A stretch of DNA of 64,000 bases from Girardinichthys multiradiatus (lineage: Eukaryota; Chordata; Actinopteri; Cyprinodontiformes; Goodeidae): assembly GCF_021462225.1 (NCBI RefSeq), contig NC_061808.1, forward strand, positions 22,171,119 to 22,235,118. Direction: 5' to 3'. Shown one piece after another: positions 20,206 to 29,744 of the stretch. The notes under the pieces were generated by a model that saw only the letters and a list, made by a program, of their open reading frames with translations, ran no database searches and was not told the DNA's origin. The position numbers were made by a program, and so were the translations under genes. How positions within the stretch are numbered: position 1 is the first letter of the stretch; each line of letters opens with the position of its first letter.

Positions 20206-22530
20206 TAAGATTGCCTCCAAATGTTAAAATAAATACAAGCGGGACTAATCAGAAACAGTACAGAATATGCTTTTTGATGCTGATCCAAGTATTCCTCATA
20301 CTGAGGTGAGTGTTCCTTGTTAGTATGCTACCAAAATATTGTTAAAATCTTGTCTGATACTTGTTAACCCAACATCCTTAAAAACAAATACCCAGGTTTC
20401 TCATATTCCAAATCAACAAATAAACAGATAATATAATAAATCAATTCTTTATCAGTTAAATACCAATACACATGTCAGTCAGGTGGTGAACCAGAATAAC
20501 CAGTCACGTTGTGCCCACTTGATCAACAAATCCCATTTGAAATTTTACAAAAAGAGCGTACAAGTTCTCCATAGCCACCATCATGTCTTCATGTTGAAGA
20601 CCATACTGAGGTTATATTTCCATATAACATGGCTGTAGTGTGATATGCTGATACAAAGCCTTGCTGTAAGCTGAGCCTGTATCCTTTCTCTCTTTAGCTG
20701 CCGCATTAAAAAATACATGAGATCGCTGGATCTGATTACAGTATCTTTGTGTGTTTGACAGTGAGAGCTGGAAAAAATAAATAAACCACATTATTTGGTA
20801 TATATGTATCTTTATGAAAGAGGGATGGATGTGGAGCCAAAACAGATGGCAGGCATGTAAGGTAATAGGACTAAATCAATTCATGCTGAGAGGGAGAAGG
20901 AGCAGAGGAAAGGGACGAAAGGAGGGCATGAGAGAGGGATGAGCAGTAGAGGGAAAATTATTTCAGGTAAGGATGAAAGTGTAAGCTCTTTTTGCTCTCA
21001 TGCATTACTCAATACCTTCTCCATACTTTAAAGGGATTCAAAAGTGAAACAAAATCCTTCTTTACCGGAGCATTCAGGGGCCATGTGAGGAGAAGAGGAT
21101 TCTCAGGATTCATTCTGCAAGGCACTGCTGCAAACAACACCAAGAATGCATCTGCATGCGTGTGTACATGAATATGAATTTATTTCTTGCATGACAATGC
21201 GTTTTCATTTGTGTCTCTTAGAGAACAAAGCCAAGGGATATATTTATAGATCAAAATAATGGCTGCTGTTGGAGTTGTGACAGAAGAGCTTGGCAGGCAG
21301 GAGTGAAAATGTGACCCACTACAGATAAGAAGGCCTTTTCATGCAACCAAAAGGCAGGAGCTAAATGTTATCTGGGTTGTAAAACGATGCGCTTAATCTT
21401 AAGTTTTGGAAAAAACAATGAACTCATCAAAATGGAAGCCGTCTAAACGCTTGATACCGTTTTAATTAACATGTGAAGAAACGTGAAGGACTTTAGGGCA
21501 TTTAATCGCCTGTGTCTCTATCTTGTTAATTAAATTAAGGAAAAAAATGGACATTATAAGATAATAAAGAGCTATGTATTTCTGGTAATACAATCTTAAA
21601 ATATTTAGTCACAATCACATGAATACAATCTTTTACACTTACTTATGAAGAACTAAAAGATGCTAGCTGAAATTCTGAATAATTACCGAACGTTAGCAAG
21701 ATTCTGCTCTAAAACGTCAAATACTGGCTGCTGTATCTTTCAGTAGTTTGAAAACAGATTTAAGATTTTTTATTAATATTATTTTTTATAATCCCACCAG
21801 AGAATTACTTTGGCCTAATTATGACAAGTTTCTGTTCTACCTACTAGGTCAAGACATCACTAGATGTACTGAGGGTTGAAGTTTCTGGGAGCATTGTGGC
21901 CCAAAAACATCTCAAATTAACTAGACGAAAATAAAGAAACATTTCTGTTATGTAAGGGAAAATTGGGAGGTGTGGTAAAGCAACAGACAGAGAAATGAGC
22001 AAAGACGTGTTTCTGAAAATATAGCTGTACTCTCAATTTTAATTATCCTGCCAGACATTGCAGAAATGATAATCATGCTTATTTCAAACTAAACTCGGAA
22101 TGATATGCAGACCTGTAAGCATTACCAAGAAGCAGTGTTTGTTTGGGAAGTTATTGCATTATGCATGGTGCTATGCATAATATGACTGCACAAAAAAATA
22201 AAACATCTGTTTTGTTTGTGCATTAAAGTTTAAGTAGAGCTGAAAAACTTTAACTTTTTCTCCACAATCGATTTCCAGCATAAAAAGTTAAAAAAGAAAG
22301 ATAATTACATCAGGTACAGTTTCTCTTTTCTTTTAATTGAAAACTCTATATTCTTTACTGTTCCTTATTTTTACATTATTTACATTATTGTGCAGAGATA
22401 TGGGACAACAATTATAAAACTACATTGCAGTAATTACCTATACTGTGAAAAAAGCTTAACGAGTAATACATGAGGCTGGATATTTATTCATTATTCTGTA
22501 ATGCAAATACAAAACCAAAGAGCAAAGTGT
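20206..22530. other. AT-rich non-coding DNA
   Basis: No gene is supported. A purine-rich patch lies at about 20880-20960. The rest has no recognisable element or exon. Confidence 0.5.
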
Positions 22531-22531
22531 A

Positions 22532-22600
22532 CCGGAGTCAAATTCCTTGTTTGTATGTACGAACTTGGCAATAAAGCTGATTCTGATTCTGATATTTAGA
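22532..22600 (+). repeat. LINE 3' tail (TGATTC repeat type)
   Basis: GGAGTCAAATTCCTTG ... ACTTGGCAATAAAGCTGATTCTGATTCTGAT matches the 3' end of the LINE at the right edge of the window, read on the minus strand there (62757-62830). It is a very short 5'-truncated insertion that kept only the poly(A)-signal region and the TGATTC tail. Confidence 0.7.
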
Positions 22601-23139
22601 TTCCAGTAACATTTCTTTTACAAAATCTGAATTATTAATTATTAACAGCTACAATCTTATTTAAAGCAAAAAGTTAACTATTACCTGAGCAAAAGAAGTT
22701 TGGACCTCTAACCACCTCCTTGAATATGTACATAGCTATGTTGTGTTCACCAGCATAGCTATGCTTTTTTTTTTTATTATAACATATTCAATCAATTTAA
22801 CTTAATTATACTGGACTGACTGAAACCAAACTACTGCTTTTTCTTTGGAAAGAGCTGAAAAGAAGGGACAATGATTTCCAGGTCCATTTGAAGTCATCAT
22901 GGTAGTTGAACACAGCTAAAAATTAAGAACCAATAATGGTAACCGTTAAAAATATCAAGATTTTATTGTATTTTTATCATAAATGTAATTGTTAGCTGAC
23001 AGACTTCTGTTTACACAGCATTAGCAGTTTTTACGCATGTGGTGGTATGAAATATTAACTATATGTTAAGTTTGAGTAAAAATAAAATAATTTCATGGCA
23101 TAGTGCAAGAACACAATGAACTGCTAACGGTCACTGTTT
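22601..23139. other. AT-rich DNA, nothing recognised
   Basis: No ORF, repeat or signal is supported between the LINE tail and the next repeat. Confidence 0.45.
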
Positions 23140-23144
23140 TTTAA

Positions 23145-23470
23145 AAATCCATCTATTTTCTATGCTTATGTCCAGAAGACCACTGGTGAGAGGCGGGGTA
23201 CATCCTGGACAGGTCAGCAGTCCAACAGGACAACATACAGGACAAACAACCATGCACACACCCATTTACACCTATGGGTAACTGAGAGAGACCAGTTAAC
23301 CTAACAATCATTTATTTTTTGACTGTGTAGGAAGCCAGAGTACTTGGAGAGAACCCACGCATGCACAGGGAGAACATGCAAACTCCACGCAGGAAGACCC
23401 CTTGCCGGGAGTCCAGGCAACCAGTGCTACCAACTACACAACCCCAGCTCCCTATGATGGATCCCTGCTG
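23145..23470 (-). repeat. common teleost LINE/SINE-derived repeat
   Basis: Phrases such as GAGAACCCACGCATGCACAG, GGAGAACATGCAAACTCCAC and GGCGGGGTACATCCTGGACA belong to a repeat I know to be widespread in fish, thought to be a LINE2-type 3' end or SINE. Read on the minus strand it runs toward a TGTCCAGG-TGTACCCCGCC end, the same end seen on the plus strand at about 55755-55885. Exact family not assigned. Confidence 0.6.
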
Positions 23471-25100
23471 AACAAATGTATTCCAATTCCTTACAAACGG
23501 CTTCACATAACCACAGGAAGTGGAACTTGGCAGAGTCACATTATCATGCAACCATAAAATGTGTCAGACATGTCTTTTTTTGAAACGTTAATTTAAAAGT
23601 TTTACCTAAACTGAGATCTACTTGCAATGCTTGAAGTTCAGTGCTCTGCTCAGTCTTGTCCGCACTTCAGCACAACCCATACAATGTGTTAAAGGCAAGA
23701 AGTGACAAGCAACAAAAGACACACCACACCGTGCCCCAGTGTGTTTCCGTACCCCAGCTGGTCTCATAGACCGTCTGTCATTGCGTTATCAAAACCTTGA
23801 TTTGCAAAGCCAGCTTAACCTTTCATATGTCAATCATTGGGTGGCTGTTACTACCCCACTTGGTCAGCTCAGAGGTATAACAACAGCAGGTTCACTTCAA
23901 CCCAACCCCCCCTTTGGACACCAGCCCATGTCTAGCAGTCTGCTCTCAAAACTTTCACTATGGAAAACCATTTTTATATTGTTAACAATTGAGATGTTTT
24001 GTTTTTAAATTTGAGACACAAATTTAGCCCTTAGACTGAAATTTGCAAAAATGCAGAAACTCCCCATTCATTGGAGAAACATTAAAATACTTCCTAAAAG
24101 CAAACTTTCCACAGTTTAAAATAAATCCTGTCAAGGTTAGAACAATTTTAGACATTACAGACTATTGTATGGAGGGAATCTTTAAACTTGTGTCAAACTG
24201 AAAAAAAGTAATGGAGACAGGAGATATCATTTTCGTTTGTAAAACCTATTTTCGCAATAAATCTAAAGGATATGATATTTCTCTGGGGTAAACTTCCCTA
24301 CTGCTTTCTGTTGCCTGAGGCAACCAGCTCCTTGTTATCAATGCTAACACACAGAGCAACTGTGTGGTTTGAGTTTTATAAGATGTGAGTGATATTGAAC
24401 TATTGAATGAAACACACCTAATTTGCAGAAGAACAAAGGAATTTACCTGACTACATATTTTGTTTCCTGTGGCTGTCAAAATAAATCAGAATACATAACG
24501 CAAATACCTTTTATATTTCATACGTTCACAAACATCGTACTGCCAAACCCAAGGGGGGTTGAAGTATTCCTATCCATCCATTCATTTAACTTAAAGAGAC
24601 TTCGGCGTTGAAGTCTATGACTGCCATCACTGTATGCAACCTGCAAAGATTGGCAGGCCATCATCCTCAGCATCCACAATCTTTTTTTTTTTTTTTTACC
24701 GTGTCCTGTCCGGCAGAGAAGCACTCAGAATTGTTGGAGGTGTGCCAAGAAAAAGCCTAACAGATTTACTTTCACAAGTAGAGTATTACAGCTAACGCTT
24801 TAAAGCTCTGCTTGATATTCATAAAAAGAAACTTTATTAGAAACTGCTTTGGGATTATTTCAATTGTTACGGACACAGAGACAGAAATGGAAAGGAAAAA
24901 AAAAGAAGCACGAAAGAGAGAAAGGGGGGCAAAAAGGAAAAGGGGAGAGAAGGAGAATAGAATGGAGGAAAGAAAGAAGGATGAACAGAATACAAGATAA
25001 CACCCTGCTTGCTTCTACACCTGCAGAAATGTTCGCATTACCAGCCTTTTTACCAAAAGTTGCACGGTACTTATGAATGCAAGATTTCTTTAGTGGTAAA
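23471..25100. other. non-coding stretch with T run and purine tract
   Basis: No gene is supported. A run of about 16 T lies at 24683-24698, and a nearly pure purine stretch lies at about 24884-24995 on the plus strand, a possible triplex-forming tract. The rest is unassigned. Confidence 0.5.
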
Positions 25101-25105
25101 TGCGG

Positions 25106-25200
25106 CTCAAGTCAAGTTTATTTATATAGCGCTTTTGAGCAACAAGGCTTTCAAAGCGCTGTACATGAGAAAAAACATTACAATGAAACAGAAAATCAAA
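25106..25200 (-). repeat. LINE/SINE 3' end, TATATAGCGC type
   Basis: CAAGTTTATTTATATAGCGC followed by a TTTCAAAGCGCTGTACATGA phrase is a common fish retroelement 3' end in reverse orientation; a related end, GGCGCTATATACATAAA, is seen on the plus strand near 51943. It is only about 95 bp long. Confidence 0.55.
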
Positions 25201-25692
25201 CACGGAAAAACAAATCAAATGATATTAATAATCCTTGGGAGTTTACTGGTAAGAGCTGGTTCTAATCCAATGTTTCTAACAGAGGTAATTAGCTCATTAA
25301 ATCCTCTGTGGTAAGGAATTCATCCGGTGCTAGAAGAAAAATGATGATATTAATCCTTGAGGTCGGTGGTATGAGGCAGTTGTGGTCCCATCATTCAAAT
25401 AAGCTGGGTCACTGGTATAAAACATTTTTAGTCCAAACCTTTTCAATACTAATAATGTTTGGCTGTCACTGTTATGAAATTGTTGTAATATAATCCTTCT
25501 AAGAAATCTAAAAATCTCTGGTCATTGGTGTAAAAACAGCTTCAAATTTTCATATACTAATAATATTTGGCGTTTGCTGGTAATCCTTTTGAGAAATCTG
25601 AAAATCAATGAAAAGTAATGAAATCACACATTTAGGTAAAGTAAGATAGGAGGGGAAAAAATCATATTTCAGACTCTATTCTGAGCAGAATA

Positions 25693-26321
25693 CTACGGAG
25701 CCGGCGAAGGGACATGGGGGAATTTCTTTTCTTTTGCGCAATACTTTTGGGTTCGCTCGCAATGCTTTTGCGTTCGCTCGCAAAAGTTGTCAATCACCTT
25801 GAGAAAGCTGTGGATTTGGGAACAGCAGCACAGATGACAAACTGCTCACAAAACAAACAGCACTGATATGGCATTGATATGGTTTATTTGTCATATGCAG
25901 GTTAGCACACAGTCAACAATGCGGTTAAATGCTTAGGATAAGAAGAACCTTTCTAATCACTATAAAAACAAAAGTGGTGTGCAAAAAAAGTACACATCAT
26001 GCAGCAGTAATTAGCAAAAAGTGTCAGATGTGGTTTCGTGCAGTATTATTGTCCAGAGTTCAGCAGTTTGACAGCATGTGGATAATAACTGCCTTTACGT
26101 CTGTTTGAAGATCCTTTTATTTAAGGTCGATTTTAAAATAAAACTCAATAAATCTCAAAAACGGGTCTCCCACAAAGTATTGTGAGATAACACAAAGACT
26201 ATTGCATGAGAACGCAAAAAGTATAGCGTGGGAACGCAAAAGTATTGCGAGCGAACGCAAAAGTATTGCGTGGAGATGCAAAAGAAAAAAATTTCCCCAT
26301 GTCCCCTTGCGGGCTCCGTAG
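25693..26321. mobile_element. foldback/MITE-like unit 1
   Basis: The ends CTACGGAGCC and GGCTCCGTAG are inverted, and the inverted similarity continues inward (GGGACATGGGGGAA, CTTTTGCG, repeated CAATACTTTTGCG). Subterminal tandem copies of CGCAAAAGTATTGCG-like motifs occur on the right. The middle holds about 250 bp of unique sequence shared with units 2 and 3. Outside the ends, TTCAGACT-TATTC is also inverted, so the true element may be slightly longer. No coding capacity. Confidence 0.65.
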
Positions 26322-26612
26322 AATACAGTCTGAAGTAGTACAAAAAAACCTCAGCAGGGGTAAGCAATAGAGGCTGACATTTTTTTGGGAATCCCGCGGG
26401 ATGGGAGAAAGCATCAGTAAAGATCACCTGATTGGGACGGTACAGGATAAAAAATTAACGAGAGCAGACGAAAGCGGGAGCTAACCAATAGGAGGGAAAA
26501 TAAACTAGGATCAATTGTCTTTGGAAATGTAAAACTGAGACTTTGTTATAAACTTTAAGAAAAAAAAAACTTGAATCGACGCCGCCATTTTGTAGTTTTT
26601 TTCCAAGAAGCA

Positions 26613-27002
26613 TGGTATGGTTTATTTGTCATATGCAGGTTAACACGCATATGAACAATGCGATTAAATGCTTAGGATAATATGAACCGTTCAAATCACT
26701 ATAAAAACAAAAGTGGTGTGCAAAAAAAGTACACATCAGTCAGCAGTAATTAGCAAAAAGGCGTCACAGATGTGGTTTCGTGCAGTATTATTGTCCAGAG
26801 TTCAGCAATTTGACAGCATGTGGATAATAACTGTCTTTAAATCTGATTGAAGATCCTTTTATTTAAGGCTGATTTCAAAATAAAACTCAATAAATCTCAA
26901 AAACGGGTCTCCCACAAAGTATTGCGAGATAACGCAAAGACTATTGCATGAGAACGTGAGGACGCAAAAGAAAAAAATTCCCCCATGTCCCCTCGCGGGC
27001 TC
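26613..27002. mobile_element. foldback unit 2, left end missing
   Basis: It matches unit 1 from the phrase ATGGTTTATTTGTCATATGC to the right end GGGCTC. The left terminal inverted repeat is lacking. It abuts unit 3 directly, creating a large palindrome at their junction. Confidence 0.65.
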
Positions 27003-27062
27003 AGTACCTTTCTACGGAGCTCGCGAGGGGACATGGGGGAATTTTTTTCTTTTGCGTCCTCA
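26957..27062. repeat. perfect 41-bp inverted repeat, 24-base spacer
   Basis: Bases 26957-26997 are the exact reverse complement of 27022-27062. The arms are the right end of foldback unit 2 and the left end of unit 3. Such a structure could extrude a cruciform or fold as a long hairpin in RNA. Confidence 0.9.
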
Positions 27063-27642
27063 CACAATACTTTTACATTCCCTCGCAAAAGTTGTTAATT
27101 GCCTTGAGAAAGTTGTGCATTTCGGAACAGCAGCACAGATGACAAACTGCTCACAAAACAAACAACACTGATATGACATTGGTATGGTTTATTTGTCATA
27201 TGCAGGTTAACATGCAGTCAACAATGCGATTAAATGCTTAGGATAAGAAGAACCATTCAAATCACGATAAAAACCAAAGCACTAATGGCGTGCAAAAAAA
27301 AAAGTACACATCATGCAGCAGCAATAAGCAAATAAAGTGTCACAGATGTGGTTTCGTGCAGTATTATTGTCCAGAGTTCAGTAGTTTGACAGCTTGTGGA
27401 TAATAACTGCCTTTACGTCTGATTGAAGATCCTTTTATTTAAGGCCGATTTCAAAATAAAACTCAATAAATCTCAAAAACGGTTGTATTGTTTGTTCCAT
27501 TTTTGCAGTTATCTGGTTTGGAAACTATCCCACAAAGTATTGCGAGATAACGCAAAGACTATTGCGTGAGAAAGCAAAAAGTATTGCGTGGGGACGCAAA
27601 AGAAAAAAAATGTCCCCTCATGTCCCCTCGCGGGCTCTGTAG
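27012..27642. mobile_element. foldback unit 3, both ends present
   Basis: It runs from CTACGGAGCTCGCGAGG to CTCGCGGGCTCTGTAG, about 630 bp, and matches unit 1 along its length with small differences. An insertion of about 35 bases (TTGTATTGTTTGTTCCATTT region, near 27483) is absent from units 1 and 2. No direct target duplication is visible; the flanks CCTTT and AAAGG are instead inverted. Confidence 0.65.
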
Positions 27643-29096
27643 AAAGGCTTCATCAAGGGAAGATATTAAACAAATATGTTGTGAAATAGAAAAAAAATTT
27701 ATGTACCATTAAATGTACAATTTATTTTAATACATCATTAAATATAAAGTGTACCACTAATTACGTCATGTCATCTTTAAAATTATACTTAATTATTTAT
27801 TTGCATAATAGTCCATTTCATGATATAATGGTATATTTATTATTTATTATTGTTTCTAATAATCTATTAAATAAATAAATGGTACCTTTAATTTAATGGC
27901 ACATTTAATGTTACATTTATTTCATGTTACATTTACTTCACTTATGGGACATTCACAACATTCATTTATTTAATGATGATTTTATTGTATTAATTTTGTC
28001 CAGTTTGACCCTCCATTCTTGATGCCTGTATAGGAGGTCATGTCAGAATTTGAATCAGGTGTTCTGAAGCAGACACACATCTAAAACTTGCAGGGAAGGG
28101 GTCCCTGAGGACCAGGGCTGTGAACCATTGAGGTACAGTTTCTAAATTGTGAAGGTAATGCCTTTTTGCACTTTTGTTCACCAAGTACAGTTCTCTTGGT
28201 AGGTGCATTTTTCTTGCACATTGTTTCAAATTCAGCAATTTGAAACATAAAAGTAATGTCATTGTTCAAAGGAAACGATCACTTAATAAATAAGTAAAAT
28301 ACAACTAGGTACATTTTGTTTATTCAACTAAGATAGGCATGGTCTGTTTCCTTGTTTGATATTTTATTATTTCTTCATTATTATTATTTTTACACTAACT
28401 GGCCTTTACTACAGCTAAAAACAGGGACCTAACTGGTCCTTCAAATAAAGAAATTGCCAAAAGACTAAATGAAGAAAACAAAAAAGGGAGTGGCACAGGA
28501 GTGGGAGTCGTTCTAAACGGGAGCGGGATGGGAGTGAGAGTCAATTTACCAGGAGTGGGATGGGACAGGATTTTTTTTGTTATGCTGGCCTGGGATTGGG
28601 ATGGGACAAGACATTTTTCTGTGGGAGCGGGATGGGACAGGAGAGAAAATCCACTCCCGTGTCACCCTCTAGTAAGCAACACACACATAAGTAAAGATTT
28701 AGCAAGGGTACAGAAGAATCTTGAGGGTGCGAATGTAACTGAGTGTGTTTGCAAGAAATAGACTGTCAACACTGATAGAAGCGCCATTGTCTTTGAGAAG
28801 AGAGGTGGAGGCCACATAGTCCTATTAGCACACCATTGGTAGGGGAGTGCTGGGGAAGAGCGTCGTGTTTATATAACATCCAGGAGATATTTTGTCAATA
28901 ACCAGTTAGCAGAAGTTGCCAAGGCCACGTTGGGGCACCAGATTTAGAAAAACAATAAATGTTGTGGTTCAGGCAGTTGTGAATTTCCTACTAACTTAAG
29001 AGTTCTACTGGTATGTCTCAATTGCGAATCCAAATAGCCAAATTTCTGGTACTTTCCGCAGATCTCGAGCGTACAACTTCTCCAAGAATATATCCT

Positions 29097-29516
29097 TTAA
29101 CCTCTGAGTCCAACCGCTGCCAGGCTGCGATTCTGTTCAAGAATCGTGTTCAGCTTGCGATTCTGCTCTCTTAATATTTCAGTCTCAGTGTTGATCGCTC
29201 CACAGACTCCATCCAACATCGCAGGCAGCTTTGGAATGCTTTGAACAGCCGCCCACGTTTTGCGAATCACTCGATAAGCCAGGTATCCACCAACTCCAAA
29301 ACGCAGAACTCCTGTTATCAAAAGTCCAAATATGTACACATCTTCTACATCCTCGACCGACATCGTAGTCTGGCACACAATCTTCCACTGCTGCCAAGAA
29401 TTCATTGTGTATCCAGAGAAGAACGCCCCGTCTGGACAAGAGGGTTCTCCTTTACTCTGTCTTCCCGTCAAAAAAATTTTGTGAATTACGTTGAAAGACC
29501 AGCTGACCAAATCCAT
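29097..29516 (-). CDS. small membrane and coiled-coil protein, unknown function
   Basis: The 139-codon ORF starts at an ATG complementary to 29514-29516. It has no family I can name. Visible features: an amphipathic N-terminus (WSFNVIHKIFLTG, about residues 6-18), a Gly/Ser/Pro/Cys loop, WQQWKIVCQ (41-49), an acidic patch SVEDVEDV (53-60), one hydrophobic segment of about 20 residues (YIFGLLITGVLRFGVGGYLA, 61-80) followed by basic residues (YRVIRK), which suggests a membrane anchor with the C-terminus inside, and a charged helix (about 108-134, TETEILREQNRKLNTILEQN) likely to form a coiled coil. Cysteines at 27, 48 and 105. TTTTTCTCAG about 50 bases upstream could be a 3' splice site. The context suggests it is carried by a retroelement. 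Confidence 0.6.
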   Translation of the reverse strand: MDLVSWSFNVIHKIFLTGRQSKGEPSCPDGAFFSGYTMNSWQQWKIVCQTTMSVEDVEDVYIFGLLITGVLRFGVGGYLAYRVIRKTWAAVQSIPKLPAMLDGVCGAINTETEILREQNRKLNTILEQNRSLAAVGLRG

Positions 29517-29744
29517 AATTTACTAATTTGGAGGATATGCAAAGCGAGGCTCTGAGAAAAATACAGACAAAAGCAGAAGCGGGGATCAGCAGGGAGGGAG
29601 GGAGAGAAAACGCGTGTCTTCCACTGAGAGCAAGGGAGAATGGGGAGGGATTTGTGTATCTGTTAACACCTGAATCTAAACATCTGTGGGTCTGAGTGTG
29701 AGCGTGCATGTGCATACAAGGTTTCTCCATAAAAATATGCAATA

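Larger units (their letters stand above)
26368..28671. mobile_element. hAT-type element with 8-bp target duplication
   Basis: The ends TAGAGGCTGACA (26368) and TGTCACCCTCTA (28671) are inverted. GTAAGCAA stands immediately outside both (26360-26367 and 28672-28679), a perfect 8-bp duplication as made by hAT transposases. Multiple GGGATGGGA / GGGAGCGGGATGGG motifs lie inside the right end (28490-28640) and one near the left end, likely subterminal binding motifs. No transposase frame is present, so it is non-autonomous. Foldback units 2 and 3 (about 26613-27642) are nested inside it. Confidence 0.82.

Noticed and set aside
25685..26326. GAATAC on both sides of foldback unit 1 as a 6-bp target duplication
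   Set aside because: The flanks also form an inverted repeat continuing outward, so the direct match can be a by-product of the element ends; units 2 and 3 show no such duplication.
28923..28940. TGGTGCCCCAACGTGGCC on the minus strand, resembling a tRNA-Lys primer binding site
   Set aside because: No LTR precedes it and no gag follows; one extra base breaks the match; a chance similarity is more likely.
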